From positions 26,387,119 to 26,451,118 of the forward strand of contig NC_061808.1 in assembly GCF_021462225.1 (NCBI RefSeq): DNA of 64,000 nucleotides, written 5' to 3'. A program made the translations under genes and the position numbers. The stretch is from Girardinichthys multiradiatus. Lineage: Eukaryota > Chordata > Actinopteri > Cyprinodontiformes > Goodeidae. Below are positions 8,297 to 20,013 of the stretch, in pieces. Position 1 is the first letter of the stretch. Every line of letters starts with the position of its first letter. Under the pieces are notes generated by a model. That model was given only the letters and a program-made list of their open reading frames with translations. It had not been told where the DNA came from and did no database searches.

Positions 8297-11200
8297 TATA
8301 AGTTTTTACATGCATATAGATTGGGATTGTGCGTTATATTTGTATCACACATATAATATTAATGTTTCTGCTGACATACTCTTGCTTTTTTCTTATTTTT
8401 ATGGTAATGATTGCAAATTTATTATTCATAGTTCATGTATCCAAAGTCTGAGTGACTGGCTGCTTTTTTCCTACTGAATAGATGTGTTGACCTGCTGTCA
8501 ATGCTTTAACCATCATCTTTGATGATAAAACATTGATTGAGCAGCTGGCAGACATTGACAGCGTGATGAGCATGTACATTTATGAAGATCGGAACATCAT
8601 CATTCACCAAGAAGTGGGTGTCACAAAAGTTGTAAATATTTTTGCTTCCTGCAAATGAAACTGGAAGCAATTCATTTCAGAATTTGTAGTGTAGCATTTT
8701 CACTTAAAAGTAGTTTTTGTCCTTAAAGCAAGTTTACATATGCAGTGATAGTATGTGGCTGAAAGATGATGCAATGTGCATAGGCTCCATCCATGACTCA
8801 CAATTATGCTGTATATAGTACTATTTTATTATTTCAGGTAAATCAGTTTAAATACCACAGTTCAATCAGTCTTTGTTTTTAACAACTCTTTTGATACAAA
8901 AGGGAAAACTATTGGCCTGATCTACTAAGATCCCAAAGAAGTATCGCTAATTGGCTTGGGCAAACAAAAAAATTGCACATGCAATTAAGGGGCATGCTCT
9001 AATAAGATTGCTTAGGTGCAAAAGTGGTGCACCCCTTCTTTTACCCAGATTTGAAGGATGGGTCTGGTGCATCTTTCGTGGCACACCCTAACCCATGATT
9101 GATTGCGGGTCAGAGTGGATTGTTCAAACGGTATCAGCAAAGGCGGAGGAGAGGGAAAAAGTGGAAATAAAATCGGATGTTTTAAGTGAAAATGTAACTG
9201 TGTAAACCTGAAATATCTGCTCAGTTTACCAAGATATCGCTTATCTAAGTAAACTGCACCAACAGCCAGCTCGCCTTGACAGCTGTCAGTATTGGGCAGC
9301 CGAGGCTCGCTTTAACGGGGGAGAATGCCTGACTCCCAGCACATCGTATTAAACTCCCGCTCGCTTTCCCCAATGAGTGGAAGTATAACACAGAGAGCTT
9401 CAGATTCCATTTATCCTTCATAGCTCTGTGCTTCACGCTGTAACAATTGCTAGGTGACGAGGTAAGGACAGGAACAGCTGCTGAAGGCTATATCATCCAA
9501 TTTCACATCTGATCACCTACGGTTTTTACTTAACTGATTCTGACTTCAGTGCTGTACTAGGCTAAGTGTCAAGGCCGGCGGGGCGCATCAGTGACGGGGC
9601 ACTCTGTTACTTCTACACCATGAATCCGGAGGTGTTTTAATCAGCTTGTTTTTGTCAGCAGACTGGCTATCAAAAATAGGAATCAAAGTTTAAAAATTTG
9701 AATGTTTCCCGGAGAACCGGAATGTTAGTCCCGGGTCAAATCGATTCTCAACACTCGATGCCCAACCCTAATTAGAAGTTTGCAAGCTGTTATTATATTA
9801 CCTGCAGTAGATGACTGACTTGGTGTTTTTATTTACTATAAATCCAAATTCCTTGCTCAAAACTAATCTGAGAAGGGCCAAGACCAAAGAGGACTGCCAT
9901 TGTCGTCAAACTACTCCATCATCAAAAATATCAAAGTGGCGAATGCCACTGGAATGTTATGAATTCACTGGAGTCTTTGCTAGTGGGTCCTGAGTTACAC
10001 CTTGGTTAGGATCTGGGTGGAGATACCCCGGGACAGCATCCGTCATTTCATAAGGAGAATGCAACGGCATTGTCAGGCATGCATACAAACACATGGGGTA
10101 CATACAAACTTCTGTATCCAATTTTGAGTTGTTGCCATGACATTTTAGCAAATTGGACTAGTCTGCCGCTTCTGTTTTTCAATTTAAATTTTTCTGTGAC
10201 TTCGAAGTGATGTGGGTTCATCTTTTCTTTTAATTTTCATTAAATGATGTGGCATCCTCTTGTTCCTAACATATTACCCATTCCATATCAGTATGGATAT
10301 CCAGCAAGGTTTGTTTTCCAATTGAGATCTGATTTGTTTTCAGTTGTTCAATTTTTGTTTTAGCACTGTCTGGAATGAAAACACCAAGAATGTTATCCAA
10401 GATGCTGATTGCTGACAAACTTGTACCAAACCCTCACTTTAAAAATCCTTAATTTACCTTTGAGTGTGACCTGTCTTTATTGAGATGAAAAGCACTGAAA
10501 TAATCAGGTTACAACAGACTGTGTAATTGGTTAGCTTTGTCTTCCTTTGCAGAAACTAAATCACTACCACTTCTGGATGATTAATTCTGAATATTATAAT
10601 CAGAAAGCCGTTTATCTGACCTGAGGCAAGACCTCCCAGGCATGCTGCTGGGGCACAGAATGAATGGAGAAACCAGAAGTAACATCCCTTACTTTTCATT
10701 TTGCCCATCAGTAGTTTAATGAATTCCTGCTGATTTCAGCAGAATTTTGCCTCCAATTGTCATTTTATGTTCCTCTCTATTCAGTTGATCTTCACCTCAT
10801 TTGTTGTTTTTCATGTGTTTCTTACATTCCTATCACCCTGCAGTATTCTTTAGTGAGAATCATGACTTATATTGTAATGATTCATGTTAAAATGATGGAG
10901 TGAACCGTTTTTGTTTTCCATTTATTTTCCAGATAAAACGCATAAACAATGAATAAGTGAGGGACCTTTTCTAGCGTAATAATGGAAGCATGGGGGCTTT
11001 ACAGAGGATGAAGGAACAATTTTAGAGATTAGGGAGGATTTGTGAATAACAGGCAGCAGGTCTTTCAAATTAACTTGAAAGGTATTGCTCAATCATATGC
11101 AGTCCCAACAGCTTGGTGACGGACTCCACAGATCAGCAGCATTTTCATTCGATTCATAACCAGGACTTCAACCCCCAAAAATAGTTTTTATCTTATTTGA

Positions 11201-13470
11201 AGCTAATGGTTAAAATGATTATTCATCTTCTGTGTATTTGCAGTAGACACTATAAAACTGAGATGTTTGTTTGTTTTTTAGCCTGGAGACGTTATGATGA
11301 CCCGAACTGCTTATGTTCCCACTGAACAGCTGTGAACTAAATAACACTGTATTTTAAAACCTTGACGTCCTACGCGCAAGTGCCTGAAGTTTGCTTCTGC
11401 ATATCCTGAAGCCTTAATTTAGATATTAAAATGTTCATTATTTTTACTAAGTTTACATATGAGTCACAATCCATGTTTCACAGCAGGGAAAGAAGAAACA
11501 GCAGAAGAATATTAAGATGAATTTCAGGTTGATTCTGAAAGCATTTATCCATATTTGCTTTGATAAATGAGTCCCATTAAAAGTTGATCGTTAATTTTGG
11601 AGCCAACCGGCAGATTTGGCAGGTGTGCCTCTGCTGTGAGACACACTTGGTTTTCCTGGAGCTTAACACTGTGATGCCAGAACTCAAAAGATAGCTGAGA
11701 CTTCAGCCGAGAAGGCTGCAAGTCAGTAACGGGTGATTCCTGCCTAGTGGAGATAAGTGAACAGTTTCTCTTGCCCTGTTTGTTGTTATTGTATTCTTAG
11801 TACAAGGCGAATGAACCACACACATCTGAAGAGCAGTTGTAATATTGAGAAGTAATAACACAGAAAATATTAATCAGTGTGTGTGAAAGGCTGCTTTGTT
11901 TGATAAGCAGATGACTGGTGAGGATCTGAAGGCCGAGGAAGAGCAGAAAACGATGCAACACAGCAAGAGCTCCACTCTTTCAATGATTGTGCATTTGCAT
12001 TTCTGTCCACACTCTGCTTTTCCTTGCTTTCTGGTGTTTATTGCTTCCCAGACTTGATGAAACTTGGCATGGGTGGAAAATTGTCCATCTTTCATGTTAT
12101 TCATACTTTGTTTTGCTTCAGTACCTTCTTGAAGGGGTTTCAGTCATTTCTTTCACCAGCAGCCTGTACACAATGCTCCACCACGCAACACTTTTCACCA
12201 GCTTAGGGCTCCTCAGTTATGGAAAAAACTCTAATCACACTTAAATCGGAAGTATTACGTTTTGAAACACACTGCAGAGTGTTAATACAACAGTATATTC
12301 AATGTTTTTGTGAAGTGAAGAAAAATTTACCGTTAATTAAAAAATATCTTAAATAAAAACAACCCAAACAATTATGAAACACATTAAAAGTTTCCCCTGC
12401 CTTTAATAAACGGAAGTGGTTAAAGTATGAATTTATCATTGTTTGCACACAACCTTGCATTAGAAAGAGTTTCCTGAAGTAGCAGGAGTTAATAATTCAG
12501 CTCCTAGCACATTTTCTTGGGTTGCAGTTAATGTAGTGCAAAGTATTTTTTCTGCCTCATAAATTTAGCTCTTTGCTTCCAATATCCAAAGTTGTTAAGG
12601 GCTACTGTTTCAGCTCTGGTCTCCCATACACAGCTGTCTGTGTGAGGGAGAATGAAGCCTCGACTAACAGGAAGCTACAACGACCAGTATGGACTCTGAC
12701 TGTATCGGTCACTCTGCTTTCATTGCGAATGTCAATGCATAGCATAAAAAGCATAGTTTGCTCAGGATAACTAGTTTGATCACATCTACATGTTGACAGA
12801 ATATGTGTTTCACTGTTGATTCCTCCGTCCATGTTTTCCACAACATGGAAGTCATAGGGGAAGTGGAATGTGGCAAAAAAATCTAATTGTTTTTGTAGAA
12901 TAAATTGGTTTTATACTTTTGTTTTTTACTTCAGGTGAAGACTGTCTCAGTGTCAAACCAGAGATTTAATTATCTCACCACTCTGGAAAAGGTTTTATAC
13001 TCAGGTTTACCCCGTACCTTTTATCCATATTTTCTTCTCTGTTGATGAGATGTCCTGCCAGTAACAACTGAAAACTTTTTAAAAGGTTTTTGCTTTCATC
13101 ATCCTAATTTTCAACATGTGCCACTCTGGAATGACAGTAGCTACTTTCCTTTTAGGCGCTTAAAGTCCACACATTTGCTAGATTGAAGACTAAGTTTGTA
13201 TAAATGAATAAATGGTTGAATGACTGGAATTCCATAAAGCACAGGTGGACTCTAGTCGAGTTGATTAAACATTTCCTGGACCTGTAATAGTAGGAAGCAG
13301 CTCTCATGGGAGTGCCTTAAAACGCTCTAAACATCTGTAAAGACAGGAATTTTTTTTATTTGAAATGGATTCTAGCTCATTTTAGACACCACTCAGACAT
13401 ATGAAAACAATGAAAACTGTTGATATATCACATTTAATATTGTATGTTTTGTGTGTGAATACATCAGCCA
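8297..13470. other. Intron-like DNA without recognised genes
   Basis: AT-rich sequence with no exon, RNA gene or intact transposon that I can identify. Two stretches have repeat-like composition (8915-9110, and 9240-9772, separate entry), and a 56-codon open stretch lies at 8491-8658 (see findings). The rest shows no structure beyond short homopolymers. Confidence 0.5.
9240..9772. repeat. Possible hAT-type MITE or transposon end
   Basis: GC content rises relative to the surroundings. The right part (AATCGATTCTCAACACTCGA, then TGCCCAACCCTA ending at about 9770) resembles the inward reading of fish hAT-type termini that start TAGGGTTGGGCATCGA. I did not find the matching left terminus, so this is a candidate only. 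Confidence 0.3.
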
Positions 13471-15770
13471 ACACCAGCCAAGGTCTCTCACCACCCAGCT
13501 CTGGCTCGGAGCACCTTGACACCTAATTTGCAGTCCACTCCGATTCCCCCGCTCTCCATCTCTCCATCCATCTCACCAAGGGTTTCACGCTCCTAACCGT
13601 GAAATTCACCCACAATCACAATTATGTCTTCAATCAGAGCCATCTCAGAGCCGGTAGGATCCCGGCTTTCTTTGGGAACAGCGGGAGGCCCAAATCAACA
13701 CACAGAAGACCAAGCTGGCTCATTCCCGTCACCGCTCTCTGCACTAATGACTGACAGATTTTCAGAGAAGCATAGAGGCTAGTTTGGGAGGCTTTTAACT
13801 TGCAATCAGGTACTCTGGGCCTGCATACTCCTCAGCATGTTGATCCTTTGGCAAACCAGTATGATTGCAGATATTGAATAATTCATAGGTGTCTAATGAT
13901 ATGTCAATCACAGCTGGTTTTGTTTTATTTATTGCCTACTATGCATAGGATTTTGCATCCTCAGAGCTCTATTGCAAGTTAATATTGCATGAAGACTGTT
14001 AGCAATCTGATACTGAGTAGAGCAACTAGCATTCTCCTTAGGGATGTTGTACTGTTTGGTTAACAAGGCTGAAGGAGAAAGACGAGGCTTTTGTGTGTGT
14101 CTTTTCAAACTAAAATGACCTTTTCTACCACATATGTGCCCGTGAAATCTGTTGTGAAAGCTCCATTGTTCATGTGCTGTTTTTCAGTTTCATTAACATC
14201 TGTTGCTGTTCTATAAACATCCCTGCACTTTACTTCTACGTGTTGTTATTCATGAAGCCGTCATTAAAGGCTAAGGGGTTAGGATTGTGTTTTTTCCTCT
14301 GTCTTCATGGAGGTTGCCGAGCTCCTCTAGAGTGGTCAGTCTTGGTTTGACTTCAGTGATTTTATATTCCTCCTAACAAAACATCTTTCTCTTTTAAGTT
14401 TCACTTTTTTTCATTAAGACGAGCTATACTTTTTATTTAAGTAATAGGCCATTGCGAGAGTATGGTTTAGTCAGCTGCAACAACCTTGCAGAGAAGATGT
14501 TTCCAGTAAAAGCATGGCAATGAACACGCTGTGAGATCATGATTAGAGCAGGAGGAGGGTTACCGATATACCTACTTTGCTTCATGAACTTCTAAGTTAT
14601 TAAGCACTATGTGTCGGCAGGTGGAACGCACACTGCATTGCAAGTCACCCTTAGAAGCAACACCTCCTTGCAGAACAGCAGGGGTGAGAAGATCCCTGCA
14701 TCACATTTACAACACGTAGAGGTAGGGTTGCAAAATTTCCTTTTAAAATACAGACAAAACAATCATCTGCATGTCAAGCTTGGGGAAAGACAAATTGGTC
14801 TGTTTGCAAATATTTCTGGCTGCAAAAACAAAGACAGTCTTGGTGTTGCAACTGAATTATTTTAGACTTCAGGTTGGCTACCTGAGCAGATAACCTGACT
14901 AATTACCCAGCTGTCATTATTCTTTACTAAGAGCAGAATGGCAATATATTGTACAGCAGCTTCCGACCCAACAGCACTCTCTTTTGGTGGTATTGCACAA
15001 ATAAGCAGCAGGGAGATGATGCCAACAGTGTCCTGAAGCTTATTTGCCCCAGGTGTCAGAGATCCTGCAGTGAAGCAGTTGAGGAGTGCAAGAGACAGAA
15101 GAGGAGCAAGAGTTTAGTAGTATCGAGCCAAGCCCGGGAAGATAAGAGGGAAGTTTAGATAGAGCAGCAGCAGGTGGGCCTATGAGCCCTGCATCATCAG
15201 TCACACTGGAACCAATGAGTTCATGTGAAGAGGCCCTTAATCGTTTCTCCCAGCCTCAGTGCAGGAATAATAAACGGAGAAGAGCTGCTGAGCATTTCTT
15301 TTGAAAGTTAGTGTGTTTCAACTTGTATTTGTTTTCCCTCTTTGTTACACAGCACCCGTGGGAAGTTCTGGTAGAAAGAGAAACACACCATGGCATTGTG
15401 GTTGGGCACAATCATGGTCCCAGAGCCCCTCGCTGAGGCTGTTCCCCCCCGTGGTGCTAATCTCTTCTGCCCAGGATTAACAAACTTCACAGCACTAGCC
15501 TCTACTGAGCTGTCAAGGCATCCCTTTGCCCTCCCACCCTTTCTCAGCCGCATGTTCTCCCCATCCTCTCTTATTCTTTTCTTCCAAGTCCACACTGACT
15601 GTCCTTGGTATAATCCTACGCAACAGCAAGACGGAGTTGGACATTGGTAAATTCGGTGTACTTTACTGTTCTAAATATTGCGCATTATAACTAATTATTG
15701 GAATCATTGTGTGGATCACATACAAAGGAGAATAAGAGGGAACTTAAGCTCTGCTTCTCTTTGTTTTCCA
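13471..15770. other. Intron-like DNA; GC-richer block at 13480-13790
   Basis: No coding exon or recognised repeat. The 13480-13790 block is clearly richer in G and C than its neighbours and has no transposon signature, which makes it a candidate conserved non-coding element. The remainder is ordinary AT-rich sequence. Confidence 0.4.
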
Positions 15771-15774
15771 TATA

Positions 15775-16664
15775 CAGCGCTTTGCAAAAGTATTCACCCC
15801 CCTTGAACATTCCCACACTTAAAGGTGAAAATACGTCACTCTTTGAACATCTCAAATAGAACTATTTAATCCATCACCCAAAAATGAAAAGAGCACGACA
15901 TAATTGCAAGCACAGTCTTGCCGTCCACCTAAACTGACAGACCCGGTCAAGGGTATTATTAATCAGAGAAGCAGCAAAGACGTACATGGTATTTCTGAAG
16001 GAGCTGCAAAAATCCACAGTTTAGTTGGAAGAATCTTGTCTTTGTTTAAAAGTGCCAAGGAGAAAGGCTCTTTTGAAAGACGACCAAAGGAAGTCCTGTT
16101 TGTGGTTTCACAAGCCATGTAAGGAACACTGCAAACATATGGAAGAATGTAAGTAACTATTTTGGACTACATTCAGAGAGACTGAGGTGGAGATTAACCT
16201 TCCAGCAGGACAACTACACCAAACCTGCTCCCTGAGCTACAATGGAATGGTTTAGATCAAAGCACATTCATGTTTGAATGATTTAGTTAGAATCCAAACC
16301 AAAATCCCATTGAGGATCTGTTTGTTATTTGTAATCACTTTATTCAATCTGAGCTTGAGATATTTTTCAAAAAAGAATATATATATGTGGAAAGCTTAAT
16401 ACCCCGAAAAGAAATGCAGATTTAATTGCATCAAAAAGTGGTGCTTCAAAGTCTTTCTTTAGAGGGCTTAATATAAATACATACCACAAAGACTTTTATT
16501 TGCACAACTGTTTAAAATCAGTCTGTCTCTTTCTGTTTACTTCACAATTATGTTCTTTTTTGTGTCAATCCATTTCCTAAAATCCCATAAAACACATTGA
16601 GGCTTGTCGTTGCTATGTCACAAAAAGTGAAAATATTCAGAGGTTCTACTTTTGTAAGACACTG
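15775..16664 (+). mobile_element. Decayed Tc1-like element, both terminal repeats present
   Basis: The left end CAGCGCTTTGCAAAAGTATT follows a TA at 15773-15774, and the right end (TTTTGTAAGACACTG) precedes a TA at 16665-16666. These are inverted repeats of a teleost Tc1 family. Internally, + strand transposase remnants are readable in broken frames: SRPPKLTDP-like text near 15920, EGAAKIHSLVGRILS near 16000, FQQDN-like text near 16205, and NPIED-like text near 16310. Multiple frameshifts and stops make it an old, dead copy. Confidence 0.8.
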
Positions 16665-16679
16665 TATTTGTTGTTGTTT

Positions 16680-16726
16680 GTGTGTGTATATATACATATA
16701 TACATATATACACACATATACAAAAC

Positions 16727-16757
<31 letters not shown>

Positions 16758-16771
16758 CATACATACAGCTT
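16680..16771. repeat. Microsatellite, TATA/TACA-rich with (AT)n and (CATA)n
   Basis: An imperfect TG/TATACA stretch passes into a pure AT run at about 16729-16752 and then CATA units to 16766. It begins immediately after a Tc1 terminus. Open frames across it are repeat artefacts. Confidence 0.9.
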
Positions 16772-18463
16772 CGTTATTGCATATGGTGTGTTGACAGTAA
16801 GTTTTTCTCCTTATTAGGTGCTGTCATTTCCCATCTCTATGGAGGAGTTTCCAGGTCTTTCATTGATAATGAGGCTCCAGAGAAAACAAGTGGGCCCAAA
16901 TCAGACAGATTATCACATCTCTTCACCATACATGCTATCTTGCTCCATCCTCCTCCTGCTTTTCTCTTTTGACCACAGTCTCCAGCCTTTCCTGCTCCTT
17001 CTGCACCATTGCTCTGTCTCTTCACAGTGCTGATTAGGTGGGCAGGAAGATGATGAGTGTATTTGGGGCCTGCGTGGCTGGTAACGTTGCATCGGTGTGA
17101 CGTGGTCGAGCAAAGACAGTGTCTACTCTTCATTGTGCCTTCTAATGGGTCGCCAGGGTCTCAGAGACAACGAATGTAGGGAGATGTTGGATACAGAGCG
17201 TGTCTGTCTACGGGACACGTGGAGAAATACACTGGGGAGTGGAGCCAGGTGTGTTTGAGGATGGTGTTAAGGAAAAGCAGAAAGACACTGCTGGTAATGA
17301 GTAGGACGAGCTGCGTGTGCTGCCATTCTGATAAACGATGGGCTGGCACTTCAGACAATTTTCAGCCTTTACCAAGCCATTTTTCTCACCTTTTTTTTTT
17401 GTCTTTCACCTTCTATCCCTTACTCTGAAAAACACTCACATTGCATTTTACCCCCCTTGAGCTCTCACTGGATATATTCTCATTTCTGAATACCACCCTA
17501 CCCACTCTTCCACTTGCTCTTGTTGCAGCACAATGCTGCTGGCTAATTATCAATGGTTTGGATGTGACAGATGCTGCAGAGATGCTTGGCAGTCAGTTTG
17601 CTGCACAGCCCTGGCAACCTTTTCCAATATCTAGACACTGCACCCTCCTGAGCGCCCAGGGACGGATCATCACTGAAGAAACGGGGGTTAGTTATATATA
17701 GATTTGTCCCAAGAGGGTGTGTGCATGTGTGTGTTCAGCCAAGGTGATGACTCTTTCATAACGGAAGGAAAAGTGCAGAGGAGCTTCAGTTTTCACGTTT
17801 AATGAGTGTTTACACTGCTTTGCAAAAATATTATCACATTACCACCAGATACTTAAATAAATTTGTTGTGATTTTATGTGAAAGAGCAACAAAACGTAGT
17901 GCATAATTTTGAAGTGGAAGAAAAATAAGGACATTGTTTTTACAAGTGATCGAAAAAGTATGACATGCATACAATCCAATCCAATGTAAAAAGTCATATA
18001 ATTAGCCTCCAGCAGTGTGTACTTTACACCGAACCTACGAAGACATGATTAACAAGACATTAACATCCTGGATTAGGGAGAGAATTAATAAGAAAGGCAC
18101 ATGGCAACTCTGGAAGAGCTGCAGAGATTCACTGATTATGTGGGAGAATCTATTTGCCAGGTGACTATAAGTAGAGTACTACAGTTTGCCTCAAGCCATG
18201 TAGGGGACACAGCAAACATGTGGAAGAAGGTGCTCTTGTGTGATGAGACTAGAATTTAGCTTTCTGGCATATATGGGTTATATTATGAATAGCTAAAAAC
18301 TAACACTGATCTGTCCATAGGTCAAAGCATATTAATGTGTTAGAAAGGCCCTCTCAAAGTCCAGACCTAACTTCAGTTGAAAACTTGTAGCTGTTCAGAC
18401 ACTCTCCATGCAGTTGTTGCGATTATTATTATTAATTTAATATTTAATATTTGGTCTGTTAAA

Positions 18464-19959
18464 TGTTGTCCAGTGAATACCAGCCCAAGAAGGCGGTGGT
18501 ATTAAGACAATAGTGTAAGGGGTTGAGCTGAGCTCTGACATGAATGAACAGCATAAACTCTGCACACGCATGGAATAAATTCACACAATTTCTTAAAATA
18601 CAAGAATTTATTAACAAAAATGATTCAACTCAAAGTCAAAATATTTCAATCAATAAACTCTTTACTATGCTAAAACAATCCAACTAAACTACCAAGCAAA
18701 ATTAAAGAATAAGGAAGACCAACTCTATACAATATGAACAAGTGAATCAAGGATGGTAAAAACGCATGACCAATAAAGTGATGCAACATTACCATTCAAT
18801 GTTAATAATGTTTGAGAGCGAAGAATTATCTTGAGGAATCTGGAAATGAAGTTAAGTTAGTCTTGGAACTTACACAGTAATTGGTATAACTTCAAACAAC
18901 CATTCACAATGCAAGATCAGATAAAACATTTTAATAAAATAATATTTTAAAGAATGATTTGCTAAATAAAACCCAACCTTCTGGATGACTAATTCTCAAT
19001 GGTGTTTAATTAGCTGCCGTTTTTTTGGTACAATAATATTTAAGGAAAAATTATTAAGGAAATATTATTTTGAATAAGAACCAAAGATTTCTGGATAAAT
19101 GAGTCTTAATGGTGTTGAATTAGCTATCACATTTAGTAAAATAATATTTAGGAAAATATTATTTTTCTAGATTGGAAACTGACAACCTTTCTGGATAAAT
19201 GATTCTTAATAAATTCATAAGATGGTGGCGAGTCACGTGTATAGCCTTAGCCGTTAGTGGTTTCAGCTAACATAAAGGGAAGCCTATAGCTTGTTACCTC
19301 TCATTAAAGTCAAACATGTCCCTTTAAAATACCATCAATAAAAGGATCAAATTGCATAAGCGTTGATGGTGCATTATGGTCGATCTGTGTTTAAAAACCA
19401 CCCTTTAAATAAAGTTTGTCTTAACTTAAAAAAACACAGAACACATCAATAGCTGAGCTGCTAGTCTAGTAGCACTTAACAGAGTTTTCTCAACACAAAC
19501 AAAAACTAAACATCATGAAACAAACATTAGTTTAGAATGAAATAATCTAAATAATCTTTTGTGCCCAAACACTACCTCTTACCTGAACCATGCTAAGGAA
19601 TAGGTTTCTGGGCGACGAGTTGAAGGAAGCGCAGCTGTCCGGTCTTCCACGTATGGACTGAAAAAGGGACTAGGGGGGGCTTCAATTAGGGCTGCTTCTG
19701 GAGGCCTCAGAAGAAAAGTCAAGCCACACTTGTCTTATTACAACCTTTTTATAAATGAATATTGGGTACTCAAACAGCAAATCATTAGTTAACTTTGTTC
19801 ATATAATCCGCACGAACGTAGTCACTTTTGGATCCAAGTTGAAGAGTTATATCTGCTCGCCGGCAAGGAGACATTCACACGTTATCTCCCTCCATCCAGT
19901 CTCCTTGAGAGCTGTGAGGTAGAGGCCCCTGTACAATGGCTGAAGTTGAGGCTGTAACA
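18464..19959. mobile_element. LTR-like insertion with internal tandem repeats, unclassified
   Basis: About 1.5 kb with no open frame lies inside a decayed Tc1. A candidate boundary pair is TGTTGTCCAG at 18464 and CTGTAACA ending at 19959, which gives the TG...CA ends and TGTT/AACA mini-inverted repeat usual for LTRs. I see no clear flanking duplication, and the right boundary overlaps plausible Tc1 sequence. A tandem array of about 100-110 bp units lies at about 18940-19210. No protein or primer-binding site is visible. A solo LTR is the favoured reading; another non-autonomous element is possible. Confidence 0.4.
18940..19210. repeat. Tandem repeat, about 2.5 units of 100-110 bp
   Basis: TTCTGGAT recurs at 18979, 19089 and 19189. 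After each comes a variant of AATGGTGTT.AATTAGCT (the third unit is cut short), and an AATAATATTT block with TTATT lies between units. The units are diverged but alignable by eye. Confidence 0.75.
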
Positions 19960-20013
19960 ACGCAACACAAAATGTGAAAATGTTCAGAGAGTGAATGCCT
20001 TAACAAGGCACTG

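Larger units (their letters stand above)
17813..20013 (+). mobile_element. Decayed Tc1-like element split by a 1.5-kb insertion
   Basis: The left end CACTGCTTTGCAAAAATATT follows a TA at 17811-17812. The right end (AACAAGGCACTG, to 20013) precedes a TA at 20014-20015. Between 17813 and about 18420, transposase-like + strand text is recognisable: GTGGAAGAAGGTGCTCTTGT near 18222 and a SPDLT-like region near 18358. It then stops, and Tc1 sequence resumes near 19945 (GGCTGTAACA). The element was therefore already present when about 1.5 kb of other DNA entered it. Confidence 0.75.

Noticed and set aside
8480..8590. microRNA-like hairpin
   Set aside because: Only 10 bp pair perfectly and pairing does not extend inward; the loop is about 70 bases, unlike a pre-miRNA stem.
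16682..16972. Open frames through the TATA/CATA microsatellite
   Set aside because: The translation is Tyr-Ile-His repeats produced by the satellite itself.
18940..19210. CRISPR-like repeat array
   Set aside because: Units are 100-110 bp, diverged and only about 2.5 in number, with no constant spacer structure, in a vertebrate genome.
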